Source: Paucilactobacillus oligofermentans DSM 15707 = LMG 22743 (GTDB lineage: Bacteria > Bacillota > Bacilli > Lactobacillales > Lactobacillaceae). From it: a stretch of DNA of 64,000 bases. A program made the position numbers and the translations under genes. Numbering within the stretch: position 1 is the first letter of the stretch; each line of letters opens with the position of its first letter. Under the pieces are notes generated by a model. It was not told where the DNA came from and searched no databases. It saw only the letters and a list, made by a program, of their open reading frames with translations. Below, in pieces: positions 41,642-51,200 of this stretch. Location of the stretch: NCBI RefSeq assembly GCF_001434315.1, contig NZ_AZFE01000031.1:652084-716083 (forward strand). The letters run 5' to 3'.

Positions 41642-43321
41642 TTAAATTTTATACACTTTTGCTTCATAAGGTCGCAAGGTTGAACCTAAATCTTCAGTGT
41701 AGTTCGAGATTAACAGTGTTTTTTTAATTGGTAATTGATAATTTCTGGTAATTGTTTGATTGGTGAAGTTTAATATGATGACTAACTTAGTATCAGCATT
41801 TTCACGGATATAGGTAAAAACATCTTCGTCCAATTCATTACCATCTATTAATTGATAGCGACCGTCTGTGATAACTGGCATAGTATGACGTAATTTAATT
41901 AATTTTTGATAGTAGTGAAAAACCGAGTTCTCATCTGCTAATTCAGTTTTGACGTTAATTTCTGGATAATTAGGATTGACGGCTAACCAAGGTTGTTGTT
42001 GGCTGAATCCAGCATTGGTACTATTATCCCATTGCATGGGGGTTCGAGCATTATCACGTGAGTGAAGCTTAATATAATTCATCATGGTTGTTGATGAGAC
42101 TAATTGTTCATCATTAACAAGTTGCTGATAGATATTAAGAGTTTCTAGATCTTTATAGTCAGTTAAATTATCGAAATTAGCATTAGTCATTCCTAATTCT
42201 TCACCTTGATAGATATAAGGGGTACCTTGCATAAAGTGCAACATGGTTGCTAGCATTTTAGCTGAAACAACACGATATTCAGGACAATCATTACCAAAAC
42301 GAGAAACGACTCTAGGCTGGTCGTGATTATTCCAGTAGAGCGAATTCCATGCTTTATTAGTTAATGCTAATTGCCATTTTGTTAGATTAGCTCTTAATTC
42401 ACTAAGTGTTGTACGTCGGTCCCCCCATTTACCCAAGGCTGGATTTTTATTTGCATCTAAAGACATATGTTCAAATTGGAAAACCATATTTAATTCTGTA
42501 CTGTCTAGATTAGCATATTTTTTAGCATCATCAGGAGAAGCAGCGGGTGTTTCACCAACAGTTACGAGGTTATGATGCTTCATAACATTTTTGTTCATTT
42601 CTTGTAAGTATTGATGGATTTTATGACCGTTGCTAACAATTGGTTCAACATCTGCGTATGTTTCGCCGAGATCGACGGAACCATCTTGAAATTTAGCTGG
42701 TTTTGATATTAGGTTAATGACATCCATTCGGAAGCCATCAACACCTTTATCAGCCCACCAGTTCATCATGTCATAAACAGAATGTCTCATTTGAGGGCTT
42801 TCCCAATTCAAGTCAGGTTGTTCCTTAGCAAACAGATGAAGATAATATTGACCGGATGTTTTGTCTAAAGTCCAAGTAGATCCTGAAAAATAAGAACCCC
42901 AATTAGTTGGTTCATGACCATCGACTGGATCGCGCCAAATATAAAAATCACGTTTAGAATTGTTCTTACCTTGGCGACTAGCCTTGAACCATTCGTGTTC
43001 ATCAGATGAATGATTGACGACTAAATCCATCATAATTTTCATATTTTTTTGATGAATTTTATCTAACAACTCTTGAAAATCAGCCATTGATCCAAAGTCA
43101 GGTTGGATAGCTTGATAGTCACTAATATCATAACCATTGTCAACGTTTGGTGAGCGATAGATTGGATTGAGCCAAATAATATCAACACCAAGTTCTTTGA
43201 TGTAATCTAGACGATTGATGATACCACGTAAATCACCAATACCATCGTTATTACTATCTTGAAAACTTTTAGGATAAATTTGATAAACAATTGATTTTTG
43301 CCACCAGTTATTAGTAGTCAT
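41642..43321 (-). CDS. Alpha-glucosidase / oligo-1,6-glucosidase, GH13 family
   Basis: The 559-residue enzyme has the GH13 regions DLVVNHSSDEH, GFRMDVINL (nucleophile Asp), VGETPAASP (acid/base Glu) and NHDQPRVVSRFG. The pattern after the nucleophile (VINL) fits alpha-1,6-specific enzymes acting on isomaltose, isomaltulose or dextran fragments. It is intracellular. The divergent LacI regulator and the operators at 43337 and 43396 make it an inducible single-gene unit. Confidence 0.92.
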   Translation of the reverse strand: MTTNNWWQKSIVYQIYPKSFQDSNNDGIGDLRGIINRLDYIKELGVDIIWLNPIYRSPNVDNGYDISDYQAIQPDFGSMADFQELLDKIHQKNMKIMMDLVVNHSSDEHEWFKASRQGKNNSKRDFYIWRDPVDGHEPTNWGSYFSGSTWTLDKTSGQYYLHLFAKEQPDLNWESPQMRHSVYDMMNWWADKGVDGFRMDVINLISKPAKFQDGSVDLGETYADVEPIVSNGHKIHQYLQEMNKNVMKHHNLVTVGETPAASPDDAKKYANLDSTELNMVFQFEHMSLDANKNPALGKWGDRRTTLSELRANLTKWQLALTNKAWNSLYWNNHDQPRVVSRFGNDCPEYRVVSAKMLATMLHFMQGTPYIYQGEELGMTNANFDNLTDYKDLETLNIYQQLVNDEQLVSSTTMMNYIKLHSRDNARTPMQWDNSTNAGFSQQQPWLAVNPNYPEINVKTELADENSVFHYYQKLIKLRHTMPVITDGRYQLIDGNELDEDVFTYIRENADTKLVIILNFTNQTITRNYQLPIKKTLLISNYTEDLGSTLRPYEAKVYKI

Positions 43322-43336
43322 GAGATTTCCTCCAGC

Positions 43337-43360
43337 TTTTACGCAAACGTTTGCGTAAAA
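43337..43360. promoter_or_regulatory. 24-base perfect palindrome, LacI-type operator
   Basis: Arms of 12 bases (TTTTACGCAAAC and its complement, 43337-43360) centred on ACGT. It lies between the minus-strand -10 (ATTATA, 43360-43365) and the GH13 start, so it covers the expected transcription start. The central CG dyad is typical for LacI-family operators. The divergent LacI protein is the likely ligand. Confidence 0.85.
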
Positions 43361-43395
43361 TTATAAAAAATTAATCAGTAGTTTTACCACTGATT

Positions 43396-43409
43396 TGTAA
43401 TCGCTTACA
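43396..43409. promoter_or_regulatory. cre site between GH13 and lacI-type gene
   Basis: TGTAATCGCTTACA matches the cre consensus at every fixed position. It lies about 30 bases upstream of the GH13 -10, near its -35, and upstream of the LacI-type gene as well. Confidence 0.75.
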
Positions 43410-43476
43410 AAGACACTGTAATTCATTTTATTATTCTTGTCAATTGCTGATATAATATTAATTAATGGGGGATGGC

Positions 43477-44487
43477 ATGAAAACAATTAAAGATATTGCA
43501 AAAGTCGCTGCGGTTTCACCTTCTACGGTTTCACGAGTTTTAAATAACAGTGGTGGATACAGTGAAAAAACTAAACAAAGGATATTAACCATTTCAAAGC
43601 AGCTTAATTATCAAAAAAATGAGTATGCTTCAAGCTTAGTATCGACTCAAAAAGTAAATGTTATTGGAGTTATTGTTACTAATGCTAAATCAAGTTTTTC
43701 AACAAAAATTATTGAAGGCGTTGAAGATTTTGGGTATCAAAAAGATGCTCGTATTTTATTAGCGCATTGTGGTATGTCAGATAATGAACGATTACGAAAA
43801 TGTATCGATTTAATGTTGAGACAGAATGTAACTGGGATTATTTCGATTTCAGTTCAGTTTGATGAAGATAATTTAGCGTACCTTAATAAATTTGATATGC
43901 CATTAATTTCGATTAATGTGGTTGTTCCGGGTTATCCATCGATTACGATTAATAATTACCAAGCAGCTTATCAAGCGACACAGTTCATAATTGAACATGG
44001 TCATCGACAAATTGCACTAGTAGGAGTTAAGAAAGATGATCTACAAACTGGTTATAATCGTATTGATGGTTATTCAAAAGCGCTAATGGATCATAAAATT
44101 ACGATTGATCAGAATCTAATTATTGATGGTGATTTTTCATTTGATTCAGGGCGTAAATCTTTTGAAACTCTTCTGAAATTACCCAAAATGCCAACAGCAG
44201 TCTTTGCCGCGAGTGATGATACAGCGGCGGGGATTATATCCGGGGCTTATGAACATGACTATAACATTGCCGGTGAATTATCGATTATGGGATTTGATAA
44301 TTCGAAAATTTCAGAAATGATTACACCACAATTGACAACGGTCGTGCAACCATTTTATGAAATGGGTGAATTAGCTGTCAAAGAAATTTTAGATAGTAAA
44401 CCGGAAGCAAGCGTGGTATTACCAGTCAATATTATTGATCGTGGTTCAGTATTTAAAACAATCTCAAAGTACACAAGTAATAATTAA
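43477..44487 (+). CDS. LacI-family transcriptional repressor
   Basis: The 336-residue protein begins MKTIKDIAKVAAVSPSTVSRVLN, the classic LacI helix-turn-helix and hinge, then a periplasmic-binding-like sensor (about residues 60-330; VFAASDDTAAGIISGA near 245). ATG at 43477 gives the standard N-terminus and has GGGGG upstream; an ATG at 43465 would add four residues before it. An extended -10 (TGATATAAT, ending 43456) serves it. It probably controls the divergent glucosidase. Confidence 0.93.
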   Translation: MKTIKDIAKVAAVSPSTVSRVLNNSGGYSEKTKQRILTISKQLNYQKNEYASSLVSTQKVNVIGVIVTNAKSSFSTKIIEGVEDFGYQKDARILLAHCGMSDNERLRKCIDLMLRQNVTGIISISVQFDEDNLAYLNKFDMPLISINVVVPGYPSITINNYQAAYQATQFIIEHGHRQIALVGVKKDDLQTGYNRIDGYSKALMDHKITIDQNLIIDGDFSFDSGRKSFETLLKLPKMPTAVFAASDDTAAGIISGAYEHDYNIAGELSIMGFDNSKISEMITPQLTTVVQPFYEMGELAVKEILDSKPEASVVLPVNIIDRGSVFKTISKYTSNN

Positions 44488-44520
44488 TTTAGTACTTGTG
44501 TACTTTGAGATTGTTTTATT
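44455..44520 (+). terminator. 25-bp terminator hairpin reaching into the coding end
   Basis: AAAACAATCTCAAAGTACAC and five more bases (44455-44479) pair without a mismatch with 44493-44517, around a 13-base loop. The left arm overlaps the last 11 codons of the LacI-type gene. The T tract is short (TTTT, A, TT). Confidence 0.8.
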
Positions 44521-44595
44521 GTACAAACCTATTCTTATTAGAATGCATTAAGTAAGATATTAATTTTATGGTATGTAGAGGGGTTACTTATTAAA

Positions 44596-44730
44596 TTATT
44601 TTCGATATTTAAAATAAAATGCCAAGGCAATTAGCAATAGTAAGACACAAATTGTGAGGCCGGGGTTTTCTTTTAGTAACATATGAAGTGCATGGTATTG
44701 GCCAATTCCGATAGGTAGTGTAAAATGCAT
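44596..44730 (-). CDS. Small membrane protein, 44 residues
   Basis: The minus strand reads MHFTLPIGIGQYHALHMLLK, then a hydrophobic segment (residues 26-40, TICVLLLLIALAFYF) and a basic end KYRK. An AAAGGTG ribosome site (44738-44744) lies seven bases before the ATG. It is divergent from cardiolipin synthase. The positive-inside end and clean ribosome site argue that it is real. No family is recognised. Confidence 0.7.
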   Translation of the reverse strand: MHFTLPIGIGQYHALHMLLKENPGLTICVLLLLIALAFYFKYRK

Positions 44731-44778
44731 ATAATAATCACCTTTCTAGTAAGAGGAAATGATAAGAGGGAATGTTTA

Positions 44779-46251
44779 ATGGTTTTGGAAAGTTTATGGA
44801 TGATAAATTGGTTCATTATTAAGAATGCGATAGTGTTGATTGTGGTATTGAATATTGTTTTTTCAGTCTTTACGGTTTTCCGGGAAAAACGTGATATTTC
44901 AGCAACTTGGGCATGGCTATTAGTCTTGATTTTATTACCAGTCGTTGGGCTAATTATCTATTCAATTATTGGCCGAAAGTTACCACAGAAGCGATTAAGC
45001 CGATTACAGGTAGATGAAGAAAAAAATATCAAGGCAGCAATTGAGGCCCAAAAAGTAGAGATTGAAGCCAATCAAATGACTGCTAAACGATTAGAAGAAT
45101 CTGAATATCGGTTAGTAACTTTCTTTCAAAATACAGATGATGCTTTTTTATCAAAGGAAAAACAAGTTTCGTTATTTACCGATGGGACGCGCCTTTTTGA
45201 GACGATGATTAATGATATTCGGGCAGCAACCAAGCATATTCATATTGAGTTTTATACATTTTACAATGACCGAATTGGAAATGCAATTTTAAAAGAATTA
45301 GAAAAGAAAGCTCTTGAAGGTGTTGAAGTTCGTGTGTTGTATGACTCATGGGGTTCAATGGGCACCACGCGTAAGTTTTTTAGTCAATTACGTGCTAATG
45401 GTGGTTTTGCTGAACAATTTTTGGGTGTTGGATCAAACATTTTAAACTTGCGATTAAACTTTCGTAATCATAGAAAAATTGTGGTTATTGATGGTGAAAT
45501 TGGTTATATCGGTGGCTTTAATATTGGTGATCAATATTTGGGTCGGGATAAAAAGTTTGGTTATTGGCGAGATACGCATTTACGAATTGAAGGTAAAATA
45601 TTATCGTTACAATCGCGATTCTTACGGGATTGGAGCGCTACGAGTAACAAAATTAAAATTACGGATTACTCTAAATATATTCAAATCAATCGGCCGAATG
45701 GTGATCGACAGTTACAAATTGTTTCAAGTGGTCCAGAACATGATTTAGAGAAAATTAAATTGGGATATATTAAATTAATTAATATGTCACAAGAAAAATT
45801 ATGGATTCAATCACCATATTTAATCCCAGATGACAGTGTGTTGGACGCTTTAAAATTATCGATTAAATCAGGGGTTGATGTCCGAATTATGATTCCGAAT
45901 AAGCCGGATCATCCATTTGTCTATCGAGCTTCACAATATTATGCTCGCGAATTAGCTATTGCGGGGGCCAAAATTTATTTTTATGAAAACGGGTTTATGC
46001 ATGCAAAAACGATGGTTGTTGATGGAAAAGTTGCATCAGTCGGTTCGGCAAATATGGATTTTCGTAGTTTCAAACTAAATTTCGAAGTGAATGCCTTCTT
46101 ATATGATCGTCAAATGGCAGATGAACTAGAAGATGCCTTTTTGGATGATATTAAAGTTAGCAAAATGATGACGCCAAAAGATTTTGAAGAACAATCATTT
46201 GGCTTACGAGTGAAGCAAACTTTATCACGGCTGTTAGCGCCAATTTTATAA
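44779..46251 (+). CDS. cls: Cardiolipin synthase
   Basis: About 490 residues: two N-terminal membrane helices (about 8-28 and 37-58) and two phospholipase D domains with HKD motifs NHRKIVVIDGEIGYIGGFN and MHAKTMVVDGKVASVGSANMD. It condenses two phosphatidylglycerols into cardiolipin at the membrane. ATG at 44779 has AGAGGG eight bases upstream; a longer reading would overlap the divergent small gene. Confidence 0.95.
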   Translation: MVLESLWMINWFIIKNAIVLIVVLNIVFSVFTVFREKRDISATWAWLLVLILLPVVGLIIYSIIGRKLPQKRLSRLQVDEEKNIKAAIEAQKVEIEANQMTAKRLEESEYRLVTFFQNTDDAFLSKEKQVSLFTDGTRLFETMINDIRAATKHIHIEFYTFYNDRIGNAILKELEKKALEGVEVRVLYDSWGSMGTTRKFFSQLRANGGFAEQFLGVGSNILNLRLNFRNHRKIVVIDGEIGYIGGFNIGDQYLGRDKKFGYWRDTHLRIEGKILSLQSRFLRDWSATSNKIKITDYSKYIQINRPNGDRQLQIVSSGPEHDLEKIKLGYIKLINMSQEKLWIQSPYLIPDDSVLDALKLSIKSGVDVRIMIPNKPDHPFVYRASQYYARELAIAGAKIYFYENGFMHAKTMVVDGKVASVGSANMDFRSFKLNFEVNAFLYDRQMADELEDAFLDDIKVSKMMTPKDFEEQSFGLRVKQTLSRLLAPIL

Positions 46252-46258
46252 CCTAATT

Positions 46259-46302
46259 AAAAGATATCCATCAGACTATTTTAGTCAGATGGATATCTTT
46301 TA
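46259..46302 (+). terminator. cls terminator
   Basis: AAAAGATATCCATC (46259-46272) and GATGGATATCTTTT (46288-46301) pair perfectly. It separates cls from the RNA gene that follows. Confidence 0.85.
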
Positions 46303-46418
46303 TGAGTTAATTTTGAAAAAAATGGTACGTTAACTAGTGTTAAGTAATTCTTAATTAGTTTTAAATCCTTGATAGATAAGGGTTAAGAGCTATGGATAAT
46401 AAAAGTAGAAGCATATCA

Positions 46419-46447
46419 TTGCAAACGCTTACACAACGTGTTATATT
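46419..46447 (+). promoter_or_regulatory. Promoter with embedded cre for the 46454 RNA
   Basis: TTGCAA (46419-46424), a 17-base spacer and TATATT (46442-46447). TGCAAACGCTTACA (46420-46433) matches cre at all fixed positions and overlaps the -35, so CcpA should repress it. Confidence 0.8.
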
Positions 46448-46453
46448 ATTGGT

Positions 46454-46722
46454 GAGGAAGAACATAAGAGTTCTTGAAACGAATTGATGAGGAATTGATT
46501 CGAGAGAACAACCTCACCGATATCAAGAAGTGTGTTTCTGGTAACCGAAAATTAGTAGGTCAGAAGCAGCGTAAGTATGGCTCATAATATCAAATAATTT
46601 GTAAAAATTTAGCCATCAGCGTGCACTAGGAACTAATCGGAGTAATGCAAGAAGATTGCAATTACAGACCGTTCTTCCGTTAGCATCTATCAGGGTGAAA
46701 GACTGATAGGTGCTTTTTTGTT
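46454..46722 (+). ncRNA. Free-standing structured RNA, about 270 nt
   Basis: This RNA fills most of the 513-base gap between cls and the convergent aminotransferase-fold gene. It starts at a consensus promoter and ends at a terminator (GCATCTATCAG, 46683-46693, with its complement, then six T, to 46720). GGAAGAAC near the 5' end (46456-46463) can pair with GTTCTTCC (46671-46678), closing the whole molecule. Local stems include GGTGAGG/CCTCACC (46451-46457/46512-46518), CGAAT/ATTCG, and TGCAA/TTGCA near 46650. It has no cognate gene downstream. It lacks the SRP, RNase P and tmRNA core motifs; a 6S-type RNA is possible. A 37-codon TTG-started ORF (46474-46587) lies inside without a good ribosome site. 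Confidence 0.7.
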
Positions 46723-46764
46723 TGTAATTTAGTTTTAAAGTAATTACATAAATACGCCAGTTAG

Positions 46765-48117
46765 TTACCAGACCATGTTTTTTAATTCGTCAGGTAATTT
46801 AATTTTATCTTGCTGGAAGTCATTAAAAACTTCTTCCAAAATCGTGAAGACTTGGTCAAGTTGAGCGCGTGTAATTACAAGCGGTGGCTGAAAACGCAAC
46901 ACATTACCAGCAAGTTTAACGAGAATTAAGCCTTTTTGGAATGCTCGGAAAATAATTTGTGCGGCAGCATTATTATCTGGGGTTTTAGAGATTTTATCTT
47001 TAACAATTTCGATACCGCCGTTTAGACCAAACATTCGCACGTCGCCAATAAAGTCGAAACGAGCTTGCAACTTGAGAAATTGTTCTTTCGCATATTCACC
47101 ATCGGTTACAGACTTTTCGGGTAATTTTTCATCAGCAATGATATCTAATACGGCAGATGAAGCAGCTGCACAAACTGGGTTGCCGGCAGTTGTAAAGACG
47201 TGGGCTGAGGTTCCAAGCGCGTCCATAATGTCAGCTTTACCAATAACAGCGCTTAGTGGCATTCCGGCTGCAATTGATTTACCGGTAGCAATCAAGTCAG
47301 GTTCAATTCCAAAATGCTCAATTGACCACATTTTACCTGATCGTCCCAGCCCTTGATTAATTTCATCAACTGCAAATAAAATACCATTTGCTTGACAGAA
47401 AGTATGAATTGCTTGGATGTATTCATCGGGTGGTTTAATGATTCCAGCATCTCCTTGAATAGGTTCAATCAAGACGCAGGCCACTTCATCGGCGGGTAAA
47501 TAAGTATTAAATGGTCGCATGAAGTCGGCTAGGTAGCGCATAGAAATTTCGTGGACGGTTTCATTAGGATAATGGCGATATAAATCAGGAAATGGAACAT
47601 GTACAATATTTGGAACTAGTGGTCCAATTTTACGTACCATGTTGACGTCACAAGCACCTGCCGATATTGCACCAAAAGTGGTTCCGTGATAGCCACCTTC
47701 AAATGAAATGATATATGAACGACCAGTAGCTGCGCGCGCAAATTTAATAATTCCATCATTAGCATCAGATCCTGAAGTTCCGAAAGCAACTTTATATTTT
47801 TGGTCACCAGGAGCTAATTTAGTTAAGCGTTCAGCAAGTTTCATACTAGTGGGATTAGTGAAATAGCCAGCATCGTAGCTTACTAATTCATCAATTTGTT
47901 GTTTCATAGCTGCGACAACGTGGGGATGGTTATGACCCACATTCATCGCTGAGGCACTACCTAAAAGGTCGATGTATTGTTTACCCTCAACATCTGTTAC
48001 TTCAGCACCTTGGGCTGATTTAATCACAAGATTGTAGTATTGAACAATTCCGGTTGGGGCTACATTATTCATATTTTCGTGAAACAGTTGGTCACCCAAA
48101 TCATTTTCCCAAGCCAT
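46765..48117 (-). CDS. Class III PLP aminotransferase-fold enzyme, isoleucine 2-epimerase-like
   Basis: The 450-residue protein has the PLP lysine in ATGKSIAAGMPLSAVIG and cofactor motifs GTSGSDANDGIIKFARAATGR and FAVDEINQGLGRSGKMW. The whole length follows what I recall of the branched-chain amino acid racemase (isoleucine 2-epimerase) of Lactobacillus buchneri, including VLIEPIQGD and GNVLRFQPPLVI. It would interconvert L-isoleucine and D-allo-isoleucine. A 4-aminobutyrate aminotransferase function is the main alternative. It stands alone. Confidence 0.85.
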   Translation of the reverse strand: MAWENDLGDQLFHENMNNVAPTGIVQYYNLVIKSAQGAEVTDVEGKQYIDLLGSASAMNVGHNHPHVVAAMKQQIDELVSYDAGYFTNPTSMKLAERLTKLAPGDQKYKVAFGTSGSDANDGIIKFARAATGRSYIISFEGGYHGTTFGAISAGACDVNMVRKIGPLVPNIVHVPFPDLYRHYPNETVHEISMRYLADFMRPFNTYLPADEVACVLIEPIQGDAGIIKPPDEYIQAIHTFCQANGILFAVDEINQGLGRSGKMWSIEHFGIEPDLIATGKSIAAGMPLSAVIGKADIMDALGTSAHVFTTAGNPVCAAASSAVLDIIADEKLPEKSVTDGEYAKEQFLKLQARFDFIGDVRMFGLNGGIEIVKDKISKTPDNNAAAQIIFRAFQKGLILVKLAGNVLRFQPPLVITRAQLDQVFTILEEVFNDFQQDKIKLPDELKNMVW

Positions 48118-48266
48118 ATAGTTTCCTCATTTCTTTTTAATGTAAATTATGTATTAGCATACCCATTTTGATTTTTTTATTCAACTGTTCAATGCTAAAA
48201 TGGTGAGGATAAGTAATAAAAATAAGCTGCAAGTTTATATGCAAACTTAAAAAAGAGGAATGCCAC

Positions 48267-51200
48267 ATGAGCTTAGGATTTATTTTGGGAACCGCCGCAA
48301 TGGATCATCAGCAAGCAATGGTTGAGCGATTGTCCGCTGATATGAAGCAATATCCAGACGATCAGTTCTACTATTTAGTACCTAATCATATTAAATTTGA
48401 ATCTGAATTAGATGTTTTATCACGGTTGGGAAAGCTGACTAGTGATGAAACCCATTTGTATGCCCAATCAAAATTACAGGTATTATCATTTAGCCGCCTT
48501 GCTTGGTTCTTTTTACGTAATTCGGCCAGCTATCAAGTTCCACGCATTTCAACTAATGGTTTGAATATGTTGGTTTTCCAAATTATGAAAAAACACCAAG
48601 GCGAGTTAAAACTGTATGCAGGTGAGGCTGATCAAGCTGGGTTTGTTGGTGAAGTGACACGGCAGTTAGAGGAACTTAAGCAAGCTAATATTAATGCGGA
48701 TGATTTAGCTAATTTAGCTGATGAAATGCCACGAAATAACCAAACCTTGACGGCTAAATTGCATGATTTGGTAATTATTTATCGTGAATATGAAATGTCG
48801 ATTGCTGGTGAATATTTAGGTAATTCAGAGATGTACCAGCAGTTAACGGATTACATAAACAGTAATGATTTTAGTCATGTCCATATTTATTTAGATCGTT
48901 TTTCACAATTTACAGCTAGCGAACAAAATATTGCAACTGCATTAATTAGACAGGCTAAATCAGTTGTGATGTCACTAATTTTAGATCAACCAGCCGCGCA
49001 TAAATTACCAGACACTAACGATATGTTTATTGAAGCCGGTAAGTTATATCATCGCTTATATAACGTAGCGGATACTTATCAAATTCACCATGAATTTGAT
49101 GTATATGCCAAAGTTTCACGTGTAACATCAGATTTACAAGTCGTTGAAAAATTACTAATTGCAGATGCTAAAATGGCACAAATTCCAGCTACGACACTTG
49201 AAAATAAAAATTCATTAAAGATCTTTACGGCAGATAGTCGCCTAACTGAACTGCGCCAAGTGGCCCGGCAAATTCGCCAATTAGTTGCCACCGGTGAATA
49301 TCGTTATCGTGATTTTCTAATTTTAACGAAGCATATGGATGTTTATAGTTCAGCAATTATCCCAACCTTTAAACAATTTAATATTCCAATTTTTGATGAT
49401 CATGAAAAGTTGATGAATGATCATCCGTTAGTTGCGTTATTGAATGCATTATTTACAGTAAAAACCCATTATTATCGGCATAGTGATGTGATGCAGTTAT
49501 TAAAGACGGATCTCTTAATTCCTCAAATAGACAATGAAGCAATACCGGTTGATCAATTTCAAGATGCATTATCAATTACTGAAAATTGGTTATTAAAAAC
49601 TGGTTTCCATGGTGATGCTTGGTTTAGAAAAGCTGATTGGCAGTACTTTCAGTTTCGTGATTCAGATCAAGGGATTAAATCAGATAAAGTTGAACGGGCA
49701 ACTGACCAAATTAATTTAATTCGAAACTATGTTAAAAATATTTTGCCACCATTTTATAAAAAATTAGACAAAGCAACGTCAGGTCAAGAAGCGGCGACTG
49801 TTTTATATCAATTTTTGGTTGCAGCGGGTGTAGATGAACAATTAACGCAGTGGTATCAAGAACAAAATGAGGCAGGCAATTTAGAAATTGCTGATCAAGC
49901 GCAACAAGTTTGGCAGACTTTTTGTGGAATTTTAGATGAATATGTTGCTATTTTAGGTGACCAACCATTTGATGCTGATGATTTTAGTAACTTGATGCAA
50001 GCTGGTTTTGATTCAGCCACCTACTCACAAATTCCATCAACCTTGGATCAAGTGGTCATGTCTGAAATCGGAATTGTACAAAGTCAAAAAAAGCGGGTAG
50101 TCTTTATCGTCGGGGCAACCGACCAAGTAATGCCAGAAGCTAGTAGTACCCAGTTATTGTTATCGGATCAAGATAAAACAGCTTTTAATGGTTTGCTAGA
50201 TGACCATCAATTCCTACCAACGGACAATATCGAACAACTGATTAATGAATCATTCGTTAACTACTTAGCATTTATGAATGGTAGTGAACGTTTGATTATT
50301 TCGTGTGCGACAATGGATGATGACGGGCATGACTACAAAATGTCGCCATATAGTTTGTCGATGATTAATCAGTTTGGCTTACACGTCGATGAGTATCAAA
50401 GTGTACCACCAATTGACGAATCACCAATTTATCAGTATGTGGGTACCGCAGCTTCGACATTAAGTTCATTAGTACGAGTTGAGCGGTTAGCAATTGATCT
50501 AAAGACCATTAAAAATGGCGCTTGGCGGTACATTGATAATTATTTAAAGCAACAACCTGAATTTGCTGGACGCTATCAACAATCAATGGGTGGTTTAAAT
50601 TATAAAAATCAACCAATTGTCTTAAAACCAGTGATTGTCGAAGGTTTGTATGGTGATACAATTCGGACTTCAGTTTCAAAATTAGAAGAATTTTACCAAA
50701 ATGAGTATGCGTATTTCTTGAAATTTGGCTTAAAACTCCAAGAGCGTGACGAATTTGAATTAACCGCGGCAGACTCTGGAGAGTTATTTCATTCAGTTTT
50801 GGACGCCTTCTTAAAGGAACTCGCTAATCAACACCAAACAATTCGAACGATTACAGTGGATCAGATTAATGAAATGATTCCACAAATTACCCAGGAAATG
50901 ATGCAACAGCCACAATTTATGATTTTAAATAGTTCACAGCGCATGAACTATATTGGACGACAACTACAAGCGACTTTGTTGCAAGTTGCTCAAATATTGA
51001 AGCAGCAGTCGACTCGTTCACGAATGGATCCATATCAAACTGAAGTGATGTTTGGTGATATGCAGGGACAAACGGGCATTCCCGGGCTTAATTTTGATCT
51101 TGAAAATGGTAAACAGGTGCGAGTTCGGGGCAAAATTGATCGGATTGATACAATGATGACTAATCAACAACAGTATGCAGGAATCGTTGATTATAAGTCA

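Noticed and set aside
42050..42066. ATCACGTGAG in the GH13 gene as parS
   Set aside because: Outer positions differ at several sites.
46465..46500. GAAAC and TTGATGAG near each other suggested a hammerhead ribozyme
   Set aside because: The core should be CTGANGA with proper three-stem geometry; the stems do not fit.
46540..46590. AGGTCAGAAGCAGCGTAAG looked like the SRP RNA helix 8 motif
   Set aside because: The GGAA tetraloop and the symmetric and asymmetric loops of the SRP core are absent, so I do not call it SRP RNA.
46683..46722. ATCAGGGTG resembling part of a T-box antiterminator
   Set aside because: The invariant GGNACCGCG continuation is missing and no gene follows on that strand.
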